Part shown: one piece after another, positions 43,240 to 58,003 of the stretch
How the letters are laid out: each line of letters starts with the position of its first letter
Numbering within the stretch: the first letter of the stretch is position 1
Assembly: GCA_029204225.1 (NCBI GenBank)
Contig: CM055101.1
Location: forward strand, 45,134,180 to 45,198,179
Direction: 5' to 3'
DNA from: Diphasiastrum complanatum
Lineage: Eukaryota > Streptophyta > Lycopodiopsida > Lycopodiales > Lycopodiaceae
DNA: 64,000 nucleotides
Position numbers and translations under genes: made by a program
The notes under the pieces: model-generated
What the model was told of the DNA's origin: nothing
The model's input: the letters and a program-made list of their open reading frames with translations, nothing else
Databases searched by the model: none

Positions 43240-45730
43240 GAAGACTAAGTTTTATTATCTAAGTTAATCTACTTCAAGAGTGTCGACCCTTAGAAGACAA
43301 ATTTTTTGAATTAGCCAAAATGAAGTCTTAGCTTATCCGATTATCGAATAGTGATTTAGCAATATTGAAGACATTATTCAAGTTACTCTTAATGGTTTGT
43401 TGGAAGCTCATGCTATCACTGTACAAATGTTTTTGGTAGGAAAGACCTTGCCAAGTGCTAAGGACTTGCAAGAAGTCTTGGTGGTTGAGGGGCTCATGAT
43501 TGCAAATGTTCAAGTAAGAAGTGGTGGCCCTTCTATTCAAAAAAGATAAGAAATTATCTTCTCAAAAGGCAAGCACAACTGCAAAGGCAAAGTTAAGGGA
43601 TTTAAGAAAAGAACCATGGATCATATGCAATATGAGATTTTTTCATTTGGAAGTAAAAAGAAAGACAACTTAAGTTAAAGTGATTTTATTGTCGAGTAAA
43701 ATGCGACTTTTCTAGTGAACGTTTTAAGAAAAGAAGAGCAAGAAATTAGACAAGGCAATCTTAGTTTGGATGATGATGAGCAAAATGATTTTGATTCTCT
43801 AATGATGTCTTCTAGTTTGATGCTAAATAGTATGGGAGATAGTAATCCTTGGTGGATTGATAGTGGAGCAAGCTCATGACAAATCATAAGGAATTTTTTT
43901 TTTTTCTTGGTGACCTATGATGCAGAAAAGAACATCATCTACAAGCGGTGAGTGTGCCATCAAGGGGTTCGGAACTGTTCCTATTTTTCTTTTTGCAATA
44001 AGAGCACAAATCTAGAGAATGTTTTACTCATTCATACTATTACTATGAATCTTCTTAGTGTAGGACAAATGATTGATAAAGATCATGGAGTTGAATTTGC
44101 TAGTGATACTTGCTTGATAAGAAAGAAGAGATTCTTGATTGCCAAAGGCATGAATCAAGGTAAATTTTACAAAGGTGATGCTTGTGTTATTGCTAACCAA
44201 GAAAGTTTTTTGACTAAAGAGCAAATGACAAGACAAGATATGTGGCACAAAAGGTTGGTCAACTTCAAGACATTGGACACAATGGCAAAAAGAGAAGTTG
44301 CTCTTGATCTTCTAAAATCTCTTTCTAGCATCAAAAAACTTTTTGATTCTTGTGCATTATGAAAATCATAAAGACTTCCATATGCAAGATCGAGCATGTC
44401 ACCTCAACTCTTGCATTTAGATGTACTAGCACAAAATCATATTGACTTCCATATGCAAGATCGAGCATGTCACCTCAACTCTTGCATTTAGATGCACTAT
44501 AGCACAATAAGCAATCAAGGTGCAAAGGTGTTTGCTACTTTCATTGATGAATTTATAGATATGTTTGGTTTTATCCTAAGGATCAAGTTTTTGATGTCTT
44601 TCAAGTTTAAAAATGCAATGGAAAATGAACTCAACACAAAGATCAAGTGCTTAAGGTCATATAGAGGAGCCGATTATATCTCCACAAAGTTCAAAGAATA
44701 TTGTGAAACACATGGAATCAAGAGGGATTTTTCAAGCCCAAGAAATCCACAATAATATGGAGTGGTTGAGAGGAAGAATAGATCTCTATGTGAGGGTGCA
44801 AACGCAATGAGGTCGAATGCAAATCTTTCTAAGTCCTTTTGGGGAGAAGCCTTGGATTGTGCTAATTTTATTTGCAATAGGTTGCCAAGTGAACCATTGG
44901 ATGATAAAACACCTTATGAGACGCTTTTTGGTAAGAGGCTGAGTGTCAAGTTCTTGAAGATCTTTGGATGTACATGTTATGTCAGCATAACTCTTGATGT
45001 TAGGACTATGGAAGATTCCACATCTAAGAAATTGGCTATAGTGATGCAAGTAAAGCTTATAGGATCTACATTCCTTTTATAAAAAAAGTTCTCATAATGT
45101 AACCTTTTATGTGGGTTATGTTCCTAAGCTTGTTGATGATGATGTTGATTCTAACATCTTTGATGAGGATGTTTGTTGCAAAGAAAAAGATGATGGAGAT
45201 GCTTCTCCAAGTTAAAACTCGAGAAGAACCTTAAGACAAAAAGGAAACCATCAAAACTCACATATGATAATAAGGGTAAGCAAGTTATAGAAGGTACACA
45301 ATTTTATTTTCTCAAATCTTTTGATGAATCTGCTTGTGTTTAAAACACTATGCAAAAGGAAGAATGGATTCTGAGTTTGAAGCTCTAATGAAGAACAATA
45401 CATGGAGGTTGGTGAAGATACCAAATGATAAGGGGGCAATAAGATGGAAATGGATCTGCAAGGTGAAGATCAACCATGATGGATCAATTAACAAGTACAA
45501 AACAAGATTGGTGGCAAAGGGGTATGCTCAAGAACATGGCATTGATTATGGTGAGACCTTTGCTCTTGTGGCAAAGATGGTAAGCATTCGAATCCTTATC
45601 TCACTTGTTATACTTTATGGATGAGATATATGGAAAAGGGATGTCACTAATGCATTCTTGAATGGTGAGCTTCAAGAGAAAGTCTTCGTGGAGCAATACG
45701 AGAGCAACACCTTTAAAGAAAATTCCAACT
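43240..45730 (+). pseudogene. Decayed copia pol fragment I
   Basis: A series of broken frames in copia order: weak gag remnant; protease WWIDSGASS near 43850, followed by a stop; GAG-pre-integrase (MNLLSVGQMI, MWHKRLVNFKTLD); integrase (LRSYRGADYISTKFKEYCE, THGIKRDFSS, GVVERKNRS, SFWGEALDCANF); then the RT start (NNTWRLVKIPNDKGAIRWKW, RLVAKGYAQEHGIDYGETF, TNAFLNGELQEKVFVEQ). It ends at about 45730, before the YVDD motif. Many stops and a 72-bp duplication at 44377-44495. No LTR seen. Confidence 0.85.
44377..44495 (+). repeat. Tandem duplication, about 72-bp period
   Basis: A segment holding ATGCAAGATCGAGCATGTC and ACCTCAACTCTTGCATTTAG occurs twice, from about 44377 and again from about 44449, inside the integrase part of fragment I. 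Confidence 0.9.
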
Positions 45731-46109
45731 ATTTATGTCTTCTACAAAAAAGTCATCTAGAAGAATTATTGTATTTAGAGAGATATTTCAAACATCCCAA
45801 ATTCAAATATGGTGAATGTCTTCAAAATTAAAAAGTTTTGAAAGTTGAAATGGTCAAATCCAAGGAGTGTCCAAGTAGAATTTTTGTCTATAGATAGAGA
45901 ATATTTTTTCTAGACATTTTAAAATTCCAAGTCTCAAATTAGAAAATCCAATAAATTCAGTCTATGCAAAAATCTTGTGTATTTCTGTAGGCTTTTTCTT
46001 GTTGTAGAATATCATACAACTATTGCAAGTCCTCATCTATAAGTGACTCAAAAACTTCTTGCAAAAGTTGTGAAATATGCTTTTGGAGTGGAATCTGGAT
46101 CTTAGATTT

Positions 46110-46930
46110 CGACAGTCTCCCTTAATTTGGTTGCAAACAAATTTGTAAATTAAGCATCCTCTTGACTTTAAGGTGGTTGTCTCTTGGTAAAAATTTGGTG
46201 AAAATATCTACATCTTGAACATGAGTTGAACAATAGATTGATTCAATTTCCCTGTCCTAAACTTCTCCTTAGAGAACATGAAATTGAATCTAAATGTTCT
46301 TTGTCCTAGAATGATATTTAGGATTTAAAGATAGATTAATGTGACTTATGTTGTCACAATACGTGAAAATAGGTGAATTTGAAACTATTATAAGTCATAT
46401 TAAGTAGCAATCTAAGCCATATAGTCTCTTTTGTAGCAACTAAATATTCTACTTTTGTCAAGGATAGAGTGAGAAATTTCTACTTCTTGTTGTTCCACGA
46501 AATGGGTTCACCAAGTAGACTAAAGTAGTACACTGTAATAGCTAGAAGTTGAATTTCTCAAATCAACATCTCATCCCCCCTCCCAATCTAATAAATGAAT
46601 GCCTACAAAGTCAAAGGCAAATTTTGATAGCCATTGTAGCATAATACTTCTTTCTTAGAAGCTTGAATGTACTTTAGACATGTTTTTAGAGCCTTTCAAT
46701 GGATCTTGCCTATATTAGACATGAATTGGCTTCGAGTGCTAATGGTCTAGGCTAGATCAAGGCTAGTACAAACTATTATGTACATTAAGAAACAATAGAT
46801 GAATGATAGAGGACTGATTTCACTTTGTCAATCTCATCATATGTTTGATTACAATGCTCTTTAAAAAGCTTAATCCAAAAGGTCCATCTTCAAATCAATG
46901 GCCTTACAATTGGACATAGCATATTGGTTC
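46110..46930 (-). pseudogene. Copia RT end and RNase H fragment, opposite orientation
   Basis: On the minus strand: GEPISWNNKK, then TLSLTKVEYLVATKETIWLR (the STEAEY / WLR region of copia RNase H), then decayed remnants of the CDNQSA and HSRTKHI region. Upstream (46500-46930) traces of TRPDLA and of the NPGKEHW..LKRILRYL region remain. Full of stops. Together with fragment I the two could be halves of one element split by inversion, but that is not shown. Confidence 0.6.
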
Positions 46931-49900
46931 TACAAGTATCTTTCTATATTTGGGAAGATTGTCTTATTAGATCTATCTATGAGGATCTAGATCTCAAAAA
47001 GGTGATGAAATGGTCCCAAATAAATCATGTCAAAAATTTTGTTAGAAATCTAGCATTTAGTCTTGCTTGGAAGATCTAAGTTATTGTTAGAAGCAGACAA
47101 TTATAAACAGACAAAGCAACTAGAATAAAGTGGGAACCACAAATTTTGTTGACAATATTGCTGTTATAGAATTAGATGCAACCGCAAGCTATTCAAAAAT
47201 CATAGAAGCATTGAAAAGCAAGCCCTTGGAGCCTATTTTAAGGCATAAAAGGCTTTGTGGATTGGATCCTCCTAATGCTTGAACTTTAAATTGGTGACTA
47301 TTATTCATGTAATCTCATCTAAATATATTCTTGAGTGAAGAAGCCATTCAAGAAAGTTATCTTGACATAAACTTGCTAGATATCAAGATATTTTGTAGCA
47401 ACTTTGACAAGAAGTGCTCAATGTTGAAATCTGAATATTCTGGACCTTAATTGGATCTACAATCGATCCACAAGAGGTGTTGGATGCCAATTAGATTGAT
47501 TAATCACAATTCTAATGACTAGATCTAGATCTCGATTAAACATTGCATCTAATTAGCAAGAATAACTTGATAAATGATCAATATGACTCAAGAGCGGCCT
47601 CACACGTGTGGAATACTGTAAGTGTACGGACAATGAGCAGAGATTACAGTACATTACTCATTGATAACATTCAATGCAAGAAATCACACCAAAACAAATA
47701 ACACTTACTCCTCTCATTATTCCTCCAACTTGTGAATATATAGTCCAAAGAGAGCAAGAGAAACTAGACATCCATGTCCTATCCTCACATCTTGAAACAT
47801 CTCAACACCATCTCATATGGTGCCATAGCTAGAAGTATCAAGTTGATAGAATCCAAGATATCTCAATCTTTGGATAAGTGTGTCTCGTGGTATAGAGTAA
47901 AAGGCTTGACAAAAGAGTCTACAAAGCAATAGGAGACACTCTCTCATCTATGTTTGACCAGTTCTATGAGTGCCCTCAATGAGAAACTGTCATCTATGGC
48001 AAAGTAGTTTGCAACTTGATCCATAGCATGCAACTATCATGTCTTTGCTTCCCTACTCAAAGTGCAATATGGCAATAGAATGGTGCATTGCTTCACCAAT
48101 ATTATAAGGCTGCCACTATTTTGGATTAGATGGATAATGTTAGTGCACCAAGAGGGATGAAAATCCAAGGTTATGGCCTTGTTAAAAAGGTTGGCAAGAG
48201 TAGGGCAACAATTTTAGTAGCATGGATGAGAAATTCACACTCAAGACCTTCTACATCCTTAGCACAATTTCATTTGAGTTTTTCAATGGCTTCAAGGACC
48301 ATATGGCATGTTAAGAATGAGCTTTGATGGTCATGGGAAAACAGTTTTAGGTGTATCATCGGGTATTGTATACAAGGTGGTGATGCATCCAAACAAAGTA
48401 TAGTTTAGTCAAGAGCGTGGAAGGGGCTTGTAGGGAAAAACACAAGATATTGTTCTCTCCCTCTTCTGAATTCAAATGTAATTGCGTCCTCAAGATTTTT
48501 GGGCCCAATTATGATAGACCTGATTGACCCTTCCATGTTAATCTACCTGATTCCAATTGCAAACTAGGGTTTTGCCCTCAATATTGTTTGACCATAAGGG
48601 TCCATGACCTTAGAACTGACCTTTTGTTTCATGACCACAAATGGGTGTAACATAGAAGCTATGCCATTCCTCATCATACCAACAAGTGTTACCAAGGAAA
48701 AGCATGCCATCAATAATTAGCCTTGGAGGATTGGATGGGAAAGCTAGTGAGGAGGCGATGTGGAGAGCTACAATGAGAAAGTTGGTTTTCATGTCAAGTG
48801 GAATGTCATGTAAAACGTGGTGGAATAAAGAGCAAAGTGAATCTTGAAAAAGAAGGATTTTGGGAAGGCCAAAGGTAAACCTTGGTGCTCGAGGGAAACC
48901 GGTTGATGGAAGTAGGTGTTGGGTGAATGATTGATACCAAATGGAATAAGAAAAAAAAATCGTCCAATAGTGTGGTGGGGTGACTTTAAGATAAGAGATG
49001 TATGAGATAATGATGGCAACCATGTAAGATAATCAACTACACAATGGGCTGCACTATGTGATTGTGATTGGTCATTGTTATCAACTAAAACCCTCTGTAT
49101 TCCTAATTCTTCACCGTCAAGTGCATAATCGCACCACTTTGAAATAGCTGATTAGAGAGAAGGGACATGGCCTTCCCCAAGAATAAAAAGGCACCACTTG
49201 TATTCACTTTCCATGTTCAACGGAGAGGAGGAGATTATACAAATTTGTGATCATAACATTCTCGCATCTTGCTTCCTTTCCTTCTCACTTTGTTTTAGCT
49301 ATCCACTTGTGAATGTTTGCTCTTTTTATTGCTTTTCCTTCATTTATGCTTATCTAAGAGAGGAGAGGAAGAGGAAGGTGCAAGAGGCTTCCCTCCATCA
49401 ATCTTGTGTGTGGTTAACTAAACTTGTCAATTAGTTGTGGATGATAAGTTTAGTGTGGGTAGAATACTATAAGATTTGCTAACCATAAGAAGAAGGGCAT
49501 AACTCCCTTGGGAACGCCAACCCCACATGACAAGCGAGCCAAAGGTGAGGCCTCGGAGGAAGGTAGCCTTAGGCAACTACATGACAAAAATGTACCATTC
49601 TTAACTTACATCTCGTAGAAGTTAGTATTTTAAAGTTTAACTTTCAGTTAGTCTTCAATCAAGTACATATGAATTTTTCTAGCAATAACAAAAATGTCTA
49701 CAATTGTGTCAAGGCTTCCTATGTAAAAGAAATGAGGAAAGGAGTTCTAATCCAAAGCATTCAAAGCAAACAACACCGAAGATTAAGGATTCTATGTATG
49801 AGGCATATTGAGCATACATGATTATCAATAATACATTCAATTGATTGCAATTCTGAAAGATCTGCCTATGAAAGTTCTGCAATAAAAAGGTAACACAATG

Positions 49901-49956
49901 ATAAGTGATCACTCGAGAACTATACATTATTTTCCTTGGAAGAAACATGAAATGTC
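46931..49956. other. Spacer downstream of the TPR gene
   Basis: About 3 kb with open frames up to 137 codons (48610-49023, minus), none with recognisable motifs. The 3' untranslated region of the TPR gene should begin just left of 49957. Confidence 0.4.
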
Positions 49957-52900
49957 CTAAAATAGGAATGTCACAAAGAAGTTCCACCATGGTTTTCTGG
50001 ATCTTGAAAGTCTTTCACGTTGATTTGCATACTTCCCATACTCTTGAAGTCCTCTAAGTTCTGCATTGCATGCAGCTATTGCGCCCCGAGCTTGGCCATA
50101 ATGTGGATCAAATTTGAGTGCATCTTGAAACAGCTCTTTTGCCTGAAACAATAGCTTGACTCTGTCCTTGTCTCCCATTGGCTTCAAACGTGATCTATCT
50201 CGCATGGCGAGGCCCCAGTTAAGCAGTGCTGTATGCATATTCAGGTTCCATCATGAGGATAATAGTGCTCTAGCGATACATTTTAACAACTGAATTTTCA
50301 TAACATTATTAACATATGCAGGGATAAGGTTTCAGCAATAGGTATCCAATTGAAATACAAGCAAAGATTAGCCACTGCCTTCAAAAGCATGTTTCTGTGT
50401 GAAATGCTTAAGGAATTCACAAGAGATAGCATGGCTTCCTACATAGTGCACTCCACATATCCAAGAGTTACTTTGGTGCCTCGTAATTTATGCAAGTAAC
50501 AGACTGGTGAGCTAATTAGATGCATGCACATGTCAAATTGTCAGGCTGAATGAACCAGCAACTTCGGAGAGGATAGGAAAGTATCCCATCATGCTTATCA
50601 GTTTCCAGTATTTGATTTCCAAATGAAAACAACTGCCTTCAAATGTATACCTACGTAAAGATCAAAAGCATGCTAACATGACTGACCTCATACATGTCAA
50701 ATTTATCTAGGGTCAAAAGACTAAGAAACAGTACAACAAATAAAAGATGGATTTCAATGGAGCATGCTGCTGCATCTTTCCTGTAAATTTCAGCTTTTGC
50801 ACTGATTAGCATTGAAAAAATTTGCTACCCAAGTTTTAACCACTCAAGGGAGTGAGAAGCACTCTAATAGACTGAATTCTTAGACAAAGCTGGTAATCAA
50901 GCAGAAATTTTTGCAAACAAGTAAGCACCTGCTTAGAATTTATCCTTACATAACACACACTGACCAACTAAGAAGTTACCTACTAGAAAAGCTCAAAAAG
51001 CTGTACTCATGTAATAGAAACAGAATTAAAAGAAATGTGACTCCCTGCAATTCCATATTACAGCCATGAATGTTTATGTCCACTACAGAAGATACAAAAT
51101 CCTGATCACAGCTTTTTGATGCATGTTTAAGAAGTATGCAAAACCAAGTTTTCTTGGCAAAATTCATTCCAGAAGCAACAAAAGACAATCCCTTATGACC
51201 CAACAAGTTACAAATTTCAGATAGAGATATACTTTCACAGACACAAGGGCTCAAGATTTGGCTCAATTGAAGGACCCAACTTTTATGCAGATGAAGCCTT
51301 TTGCTTTAGCAACATGCAAAAGGAGTTATTATCACAATTTCCTTAGTTCCTTAATCTATTAAAAATTATTCTCAGCTTCTCCATGTAACAGGCCTACACA
51401 GATTTATTCCATATCTTGACCTAGCTCTATCCAACTCCAGTAAGAATGTAAAGAATGTTTGTCTAAATGTCAACCATAAAAATGATCATCGTACATAGTG
51501 CATACCTAAACAGTCAACATACAACTCCCAGGTCAACATTACTCTCTTCTTGAGTCTCAAATGTCTCTAATGTGTGAGAGGGTTTGCTATGATGTCCAAT
51601 GACCTCTCATATCAGTGACACCACTCATACCTAAAATATCTTCCTATATGTTCGAGGAAAATAAAGGGGGGCACCTCTTCCACATCCTTGAGATGACATG
51701 TGTCTCACATTTGATCTCGTGCAACCTAAAGTATGACAAAAGTGTTGAACCAGGACCATGACAACATCAACATCCTCTATGCTTGTATGTTGACCAAAAA
51801 AAGAATTTGTAACCACAGAGCTGGTCATATAACTATGGGCCAAGAACCCAAGTCCCCAAGGTGCTACCTACTAATCTCTTCACTCATTTTCTCAATCAAA
51901 GGTTGGATGTGAAGAAGGCATACAAATACAACATCAAGAAAAGTGTTGGCACATGCCCTTGTGAATTCAAATTCACGCATACCCTCATGGGCCTCACCAG
52001 AATATGAGGACAATGATTAACTGAATATTTCAGATAAATAAGCTTGATCACTATCAGCAAAGAGAACTTTGAAGCATACATCAAACATTTGCAAGGGAAA
52101 TGTGAAAAACACAATGACAGGGTAGGACTTATGCCTATAATGCTCAAAGTTCTAGCATTGACTTCATCCTAGCACCAGGATTGAGTTGAACAGAAACAAC
52201 CTTCAGGACCATGATTTAAGCATTGATTTTGGCCTCATATAGCTTCCCCCCTCGCTCTCCCTTGATCTAGAAAAAGTGCAGCCTTTAAAAACCTAAAATT
52301 GGATTGTAGCAAAAACTTAACATTGAGGACCTCGAATGCTATTCCACTGTGATTTAGATATCAATTGAAGGCAAGTGGCAATTTATCTCATCAGTGTTTC
52401 GGATAGGAATGAGAACGTCTTAATAAACTTGCAGTTACATGGGCATAGATAATATGCAGCCATCTATGAGCTCTATGAGGAATCCATGTACCATCTGCAG
52501 CAGATATTGTTGGAATAGAAAGATGTAATTCATGTTTGAGCATGTCCCCTATGGGTGTCATCAGTAAGTAGTTGCTTGTCTATATTCTACATCTCTCATA
52601 TTATCAACATCACGTACATTGGATCTGTTGTAAGAGATCAAAGAGCAAAACATGATTGACTGGTCGTCAACAAATAAGCAATGACATCTCCTCCTATCAA
52701 GTAGTATATTGGACAATGGAGAATAAAGTTTTCCTTTGTCTCAGCCTCTCCTAGTAAGCAAAGCTGGCATGTGTTCCTCCCTAGCAGCTTCATGACAACT
52801 ACCACTCTCCACATGTAGTTGGAGTGATGAGAGCCAACTCAAGTTGCAAAATGAGGCCCAAATATGTGGGATTTTACTACTTTGAATATTAACATTCAAA

Positions 52901-53920
52901 TCATATGTTTGGAACAAGTACATAAGCCAAGCTACTTAAGCATTTCATTAAAAAAAATTCCATGCACTCTATTTATAGAAGTCAAGAACTCAAAGGAAAG
53001 TTTGATTAGCAAAATCAGATGCTTATCTCTTCATTTAGGATTAGATACATTGATTCTGAAATATAAACAAGTACCAAAACATAACAAAAAAGACGTCATC
53101 TTGAAATTTATAGAATGCCAACCATCGTCTTAAAGAACACAGAGAGAAAGTATAGAAGATTCTATATTTGTAAGATCCACAAAGCCCAAACAAGTAGATA
53201 GCAAGTGATTGGTACAAACCACCAGGAGCATAAGTTTGATCAGTGCTCATCAAGGCTTCAAATTTGTCTATTGCAGCTAAGTAGATCTTGTCTGCATCTT
53301 GTGTTGTTGTCTGTAAAAAGAAATGGGAACATCTCAATGGCCATAAGAGTTAAAGAGAAATATTAAGTAAATCAAAACAACGTCAATACTTAAGGCCTAC
53401 TTAAAAGTCTTTTGATAGTAAAATGTGAAAACAAAGCATAAACAACATCAAGAAATAACTGCAACTAAGGGACACAAAGGACAAATTAGAGAATGAGATA
53501 GAAATTTCAATGAGAGACAGACATCACAACAAACGTTAGTGCATTAGACTGAATCACATCTCCAGTTCGGAGCAAAGCAGATGACAGGCACAGCAACAAT
53601 AGAAGAGACATCATAGACCTCCCCCTCAACCTCGTTATAGACATGTAGCTCAGTAGCAGAGATCCAAAGAGGTGGAGACCACCATCACATCCATCACATC
53701 ATTTTTCAGGAGGGTTGACAGATAGTGATGGATAGAGATATATCTGATTATTGTACTTCATTTTGCTCTATTTGGAGAGCTAAGTTTGATGGTGATTTAT
53801 ATATTTATTGTACGATAGATTAGTTATATTTTCTTATTGTTATTTACGAAGACGTTTATTACACTCCTGTGATCATGACACACTTTTGTACCTACTCGTA
53901 CCGACAAGACGTTAATAAAG

Positions 53921-54007
<87 letters not shown>

Positions 54008-57000
54008 GCTATCATTGAGGAAGCCAAACATAGGAGACAGAGGGTTTATTGTTGCTCTGTTGACTTCAGGAAAGCCTTTGACTCTGTTCCACGTTTTCTT
54101 CTCATCTAGCGACTACGTGATCTTGGTTTCTAGGATGTTTCCAACATAGCAATGGCATATCCGATCACATTTGGAGCACTATTGGGGTGAAGCAGGGTTG
54201 CTCCCTCTTACCAGTCCTCTTTGGCTTGTATATTGATGAGTTGGAGAGAGTCATTACACAGTGTGGTGGTGCTGGTTGCAGGCTTGGCGCTATCCTCCTT
54301 TATGCTGATGATGTGATATTTGTCTCACCTACCAAAGAGGGTCTACAGCGACAGTTGGATTGTTTGCATGAGTTTTGCACTAGATGGGGCCTAGGAGTGA
54401 ACTTTGGGAAGACTAAGGTTATGGTTTTCAACACTTCTCGAGCATTCATGCAGTGACAGGACCTTACTTTGGGTGGACAGATTCTAGAGGTGGTCCCTTC
54501 CTACACATACCTGGGGATCCTTTTCTCAGGTCCTACTTTGGGCATGAGACAGGCCGCTACCACTCGACTAGAAAAGGGACATGCCTCCCTTGTTTAGCTA
54601 GAGAGATTTTGTTTCCGAAAGTCCATCCAGGATGCTCGCAGTAAGTGTCGCCTCTTTGATACCATTGTCACCCCCACGGCTCTATATGCAGCAGAGGCAT
54701 GGTGTGCCGGTCTTCCCTCTTCACACTGGGCCAGTCTCTCACGACTACATACCACTATGTTAGTTCGGTTGATCCGTGTGAAGCCTGTTACAAATAATAA
54801 ATGATAGTGTTAGTTTCCCATAGGTTACTTTGACCCAAAAGGTCGAGACTTGTGTAACCATGGGTTAGGTTTATTATTTAGACCATGTTAAGTTAGTTTT
54901 AGCTAAGTTGGACCCAATTTTGGTCTAGTGATAATTGGTCCAAGTAAAGTCTAATTATGTTAAGGGGCCCTATCTTGACTTTTGGGGGTGCCCTATAATT
55001 AGTAGTGGATGAACTTAGGGTTTGGAAGAGTCAGGCCCTTGGAAGGCCTATTTATATGTACTCATTATTCATTTGTAATTCATTCCCTTTCTAGCATTGC
55101 TACTACTTTCTCTCTCCTTGAGGGCGCCTAACCCTCTCCATCTTCTTCTTGTATATGGAGATTGAATGTTAGTTGGATCTTGACACTTTGATTTCCTACA
55201 TGGTATCAAAGCCATGGATCTTCATGCTTAATTTACGGCACCCTACCAAAAGAGATCGTCTTCACTTAGGGATCACAAAAATTCAGCACCTTTGCTGATT
55301 TTTTGAAGTGAAGATCCGTTCAATTTTGACTCTTTTCTGTTTTGCAGGAGGGCGCCACACATCGAAGGATATAATAGGATTTTGGGCACCCAGAAATCAG
55401 TTGGCTGTTTGCCGATTTTTCAAGTTGTAGGAAGGCGCCATTAATTATCTTCTTCGGGGTTGCTTTTAGGTTGCCCACATCCGTGTAGGTTTATCCTACT
55501 TCCATTGGTCCGCTGTTGGCCTATTTTTCATATTTGCTCCTTTGCAGGAGGGTGCCCATCTGCAAGCAATTTTTATGTTCTGATTTGGCTGAAAAATCAG
55601 CACCCTTGCTAATTTTACAAAGTGAAGATCTGCTTCTTTTTGCTTGTTTCCAGGTGTGGAAGAAGGCACTAATTTTTTGTGATGATCCGATCACATTCCA
55701 AGGCTGAAAATTGGACAGCATACTACCATTTGTAGGGTGTTTGCAACAGCCCTATCCGTGTGTGTATTGTTCACACTTTTTGGCAAGAAAGACGGAAAAA
55801 GCTTTGTTGGAGGCTAACCTAATTCTTTGCTTGCTGGTTTTTTGAGTTTGTAATGCAATTTCAAGCTGAAATTTTCAGCACACAAGGCTTGTAGGAGTGC
55901 GAGTTCCTACATCCATCTAATGTGTGGTTTCGACACATTCCGGTGTTGATTTTTCAGATTTGATACTTGCTGGTTTTTGTGTCTTTTAGGGCACATTTAG
56001 GGTTTGAAAAAGTTTTTCTTGGCTACTTCTTATGGCAAGAGATTTGGGAAATTCGTACTTGTTCGGCGAAGATATGTTGGATGGCACCAACTATTCTCCA
56101 TGGAGTTGCAAGCTGAGGTTTGGCATCGACGTGATGATCAAGCTCTTTCATTGATTTATCGGTAACAAGATCTATCTTATATCATTTGCGATTTTGCAAG
56201 ACCTCTAAAAGTGCTTGGGAAACACTTATAAAGATGTACCGAATAAAGGATTCATCATCATGCTTTCTCCTCTCTACTTCATCCTCTTTGAAGGTAGAAG
56301 AGCAAAGGCATGCAAAGTTTGATCACTGTCTTTCTACAAGTACAAGTTTGCATCGAAATGTTGGTATGGTAGAGCATTCTTCTTCTCTTGAGCCATTTGT
56401 TACAAATGATGGATACACTAGTGAAGAACTTTATGAGCAAGCTTCTCAAGTTAATGTTCTGGAAAAGGCTGAAATTAAGCATTCTTTGAAGCCATTTTGT
56501 ACTAATGGAGGAGGGGAAAAAAATCATGTCAATTAGTACATTGGCTCAAAGTCGCGTGTTGCTGGATTTTTTGGGTGTTCAAAGTGGCAAGCTGCTGGTT
56601 TATGGTGGACAGCAGATTCAGCCATGGCTTATTGATCATTTTCAGCCTATGTTACATCGTGAGCATCCTATTATGCATCGGGAACGGCCTGCGGAGGTTT
56701 TTGGACAACAAGGTCCACATTTGGAACGCTTTGGACAGAGAAGTGTTGGTGATTTTGTGGCTGTTGGAAAGCCTGTTGCAGCCTCTTGTTGTCCGAGTCT
56801 TTGCGGGATAGCAAAGCATCTTTTTACACACATGCCTCACCAAAATCAGTACCTTATGCTGATTTTCCTGTTTTGATGCTTACTTCTTATGATGACGGTG
56901 TTTCCTTACCTGGTGTTGGTGAGCAGATCATTGATAGTAAGATTCGGGAGGATGTGATGGTAAAAGAGTACCATACTCTTCTTTATGTTTCTTGTAGTAA

Positions 57001-57949
57001 AAAGACTTATGGAATCATGTGGGAACCATTGATGGATTGCAAATCGGCTTGTGGCTGGTTTTTTGGTTACCTAGTTTGGATGGAGCATGCTTGTCTTCAC
57101 TCTTCGACTTGATGCTGCCGCACTTCGTATTCTACATCTCTTCTACATCGGGCATGATTGGGGCTGAGATTTCGACTACTTCAAGTTGAAGGTTTTTTTT
57201 TTGGCGGCATCAAGCCTGGACAGCAAGCTACATCCTTTCTTTTTCGGCTACATGGAGTTTTGGGCAGCATGCAACACTTTGCATTTTTGTTGCAATTTTT
57301 CATACTTCATGTCATGTTATGTTATTACATTATCATTTAAGGAGGGTGTTAGAAATAATAAATGATAATGTTAGTTTCCCATAGGTTACTTTGACCGAAA
57401 AGGTTGAGACTTGTGTAACCATGGGGTAGGTTTATTATTTAGATCATGTTAAGATAGTTTTAGTTAAGTTGGACCCAATTTTGGTCTAGTGGTAACTCGT
57501 GGGTCCAAGTAAAGTCTAATTATGTTAAGGGACCCTATCTTGACTTTTGGGAGTGCCCTATAATTAGTAGTGGGTTTGGAAGGTTCTAGAACTTAGAGTT
57601 TGGAAGAGTCTAGGCCATTGGAAGGCCTATTTATATGTACTCATTGTTCATCTGTAATTCATTCCCTTTCAAGCATTGCTACTACATTCTCTCTCCTTGA
57701 GAGTGCCTAACCCTCTCCCTCTTCTTCTTCTTCTTCTTCTTCTTGTATATGGAGATTGAATGTTAGAAGGATCTTGGCACTTTGATTTCCTACAATAGCC
57801 ATTAGATGGTAGTTGTTTTTAGTAGTTGTACGTCATATATGTTTTCTTTATTGTTATCGGAGACGCTTTACATGCTCCTATTTGCACCACACACTTGATA
57901 TGTACTTTTTGTCTTATATGCCTTTTGGCATGGAAAAGACGTTAATAAA

Positions 57950-58003
<54 letters not shown>

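Larger units (their letters stand above)
54786..57794 (+). mobile_element. LTR element D2 (gag relic), complete, in intron 1
   Basis: 3009 bp. 5' LTR 54786-55200 (415 bp); primer site TGGTATCAAAGCC at 55201; polypurine tract AAGGAGGG before the 3' LTR 57347-57794 (448 bp). The interior matches D1. A clean 5-bp target duplication was not seen: the flanks read AAGCC on the left and ATAGCC on the right, at best an imperfect pair. It lies in opposite orientation to the host TPR gene and inside a LINE. Confidence 0.88.

Noticed and set aside
48610-49023. 137-codon minus-strand frame downstream of the TPR gene
   Set aside because: No motif, no neighbouring exon in phase, and composition like the surrounding AT-rich spacer. 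Probably chance.
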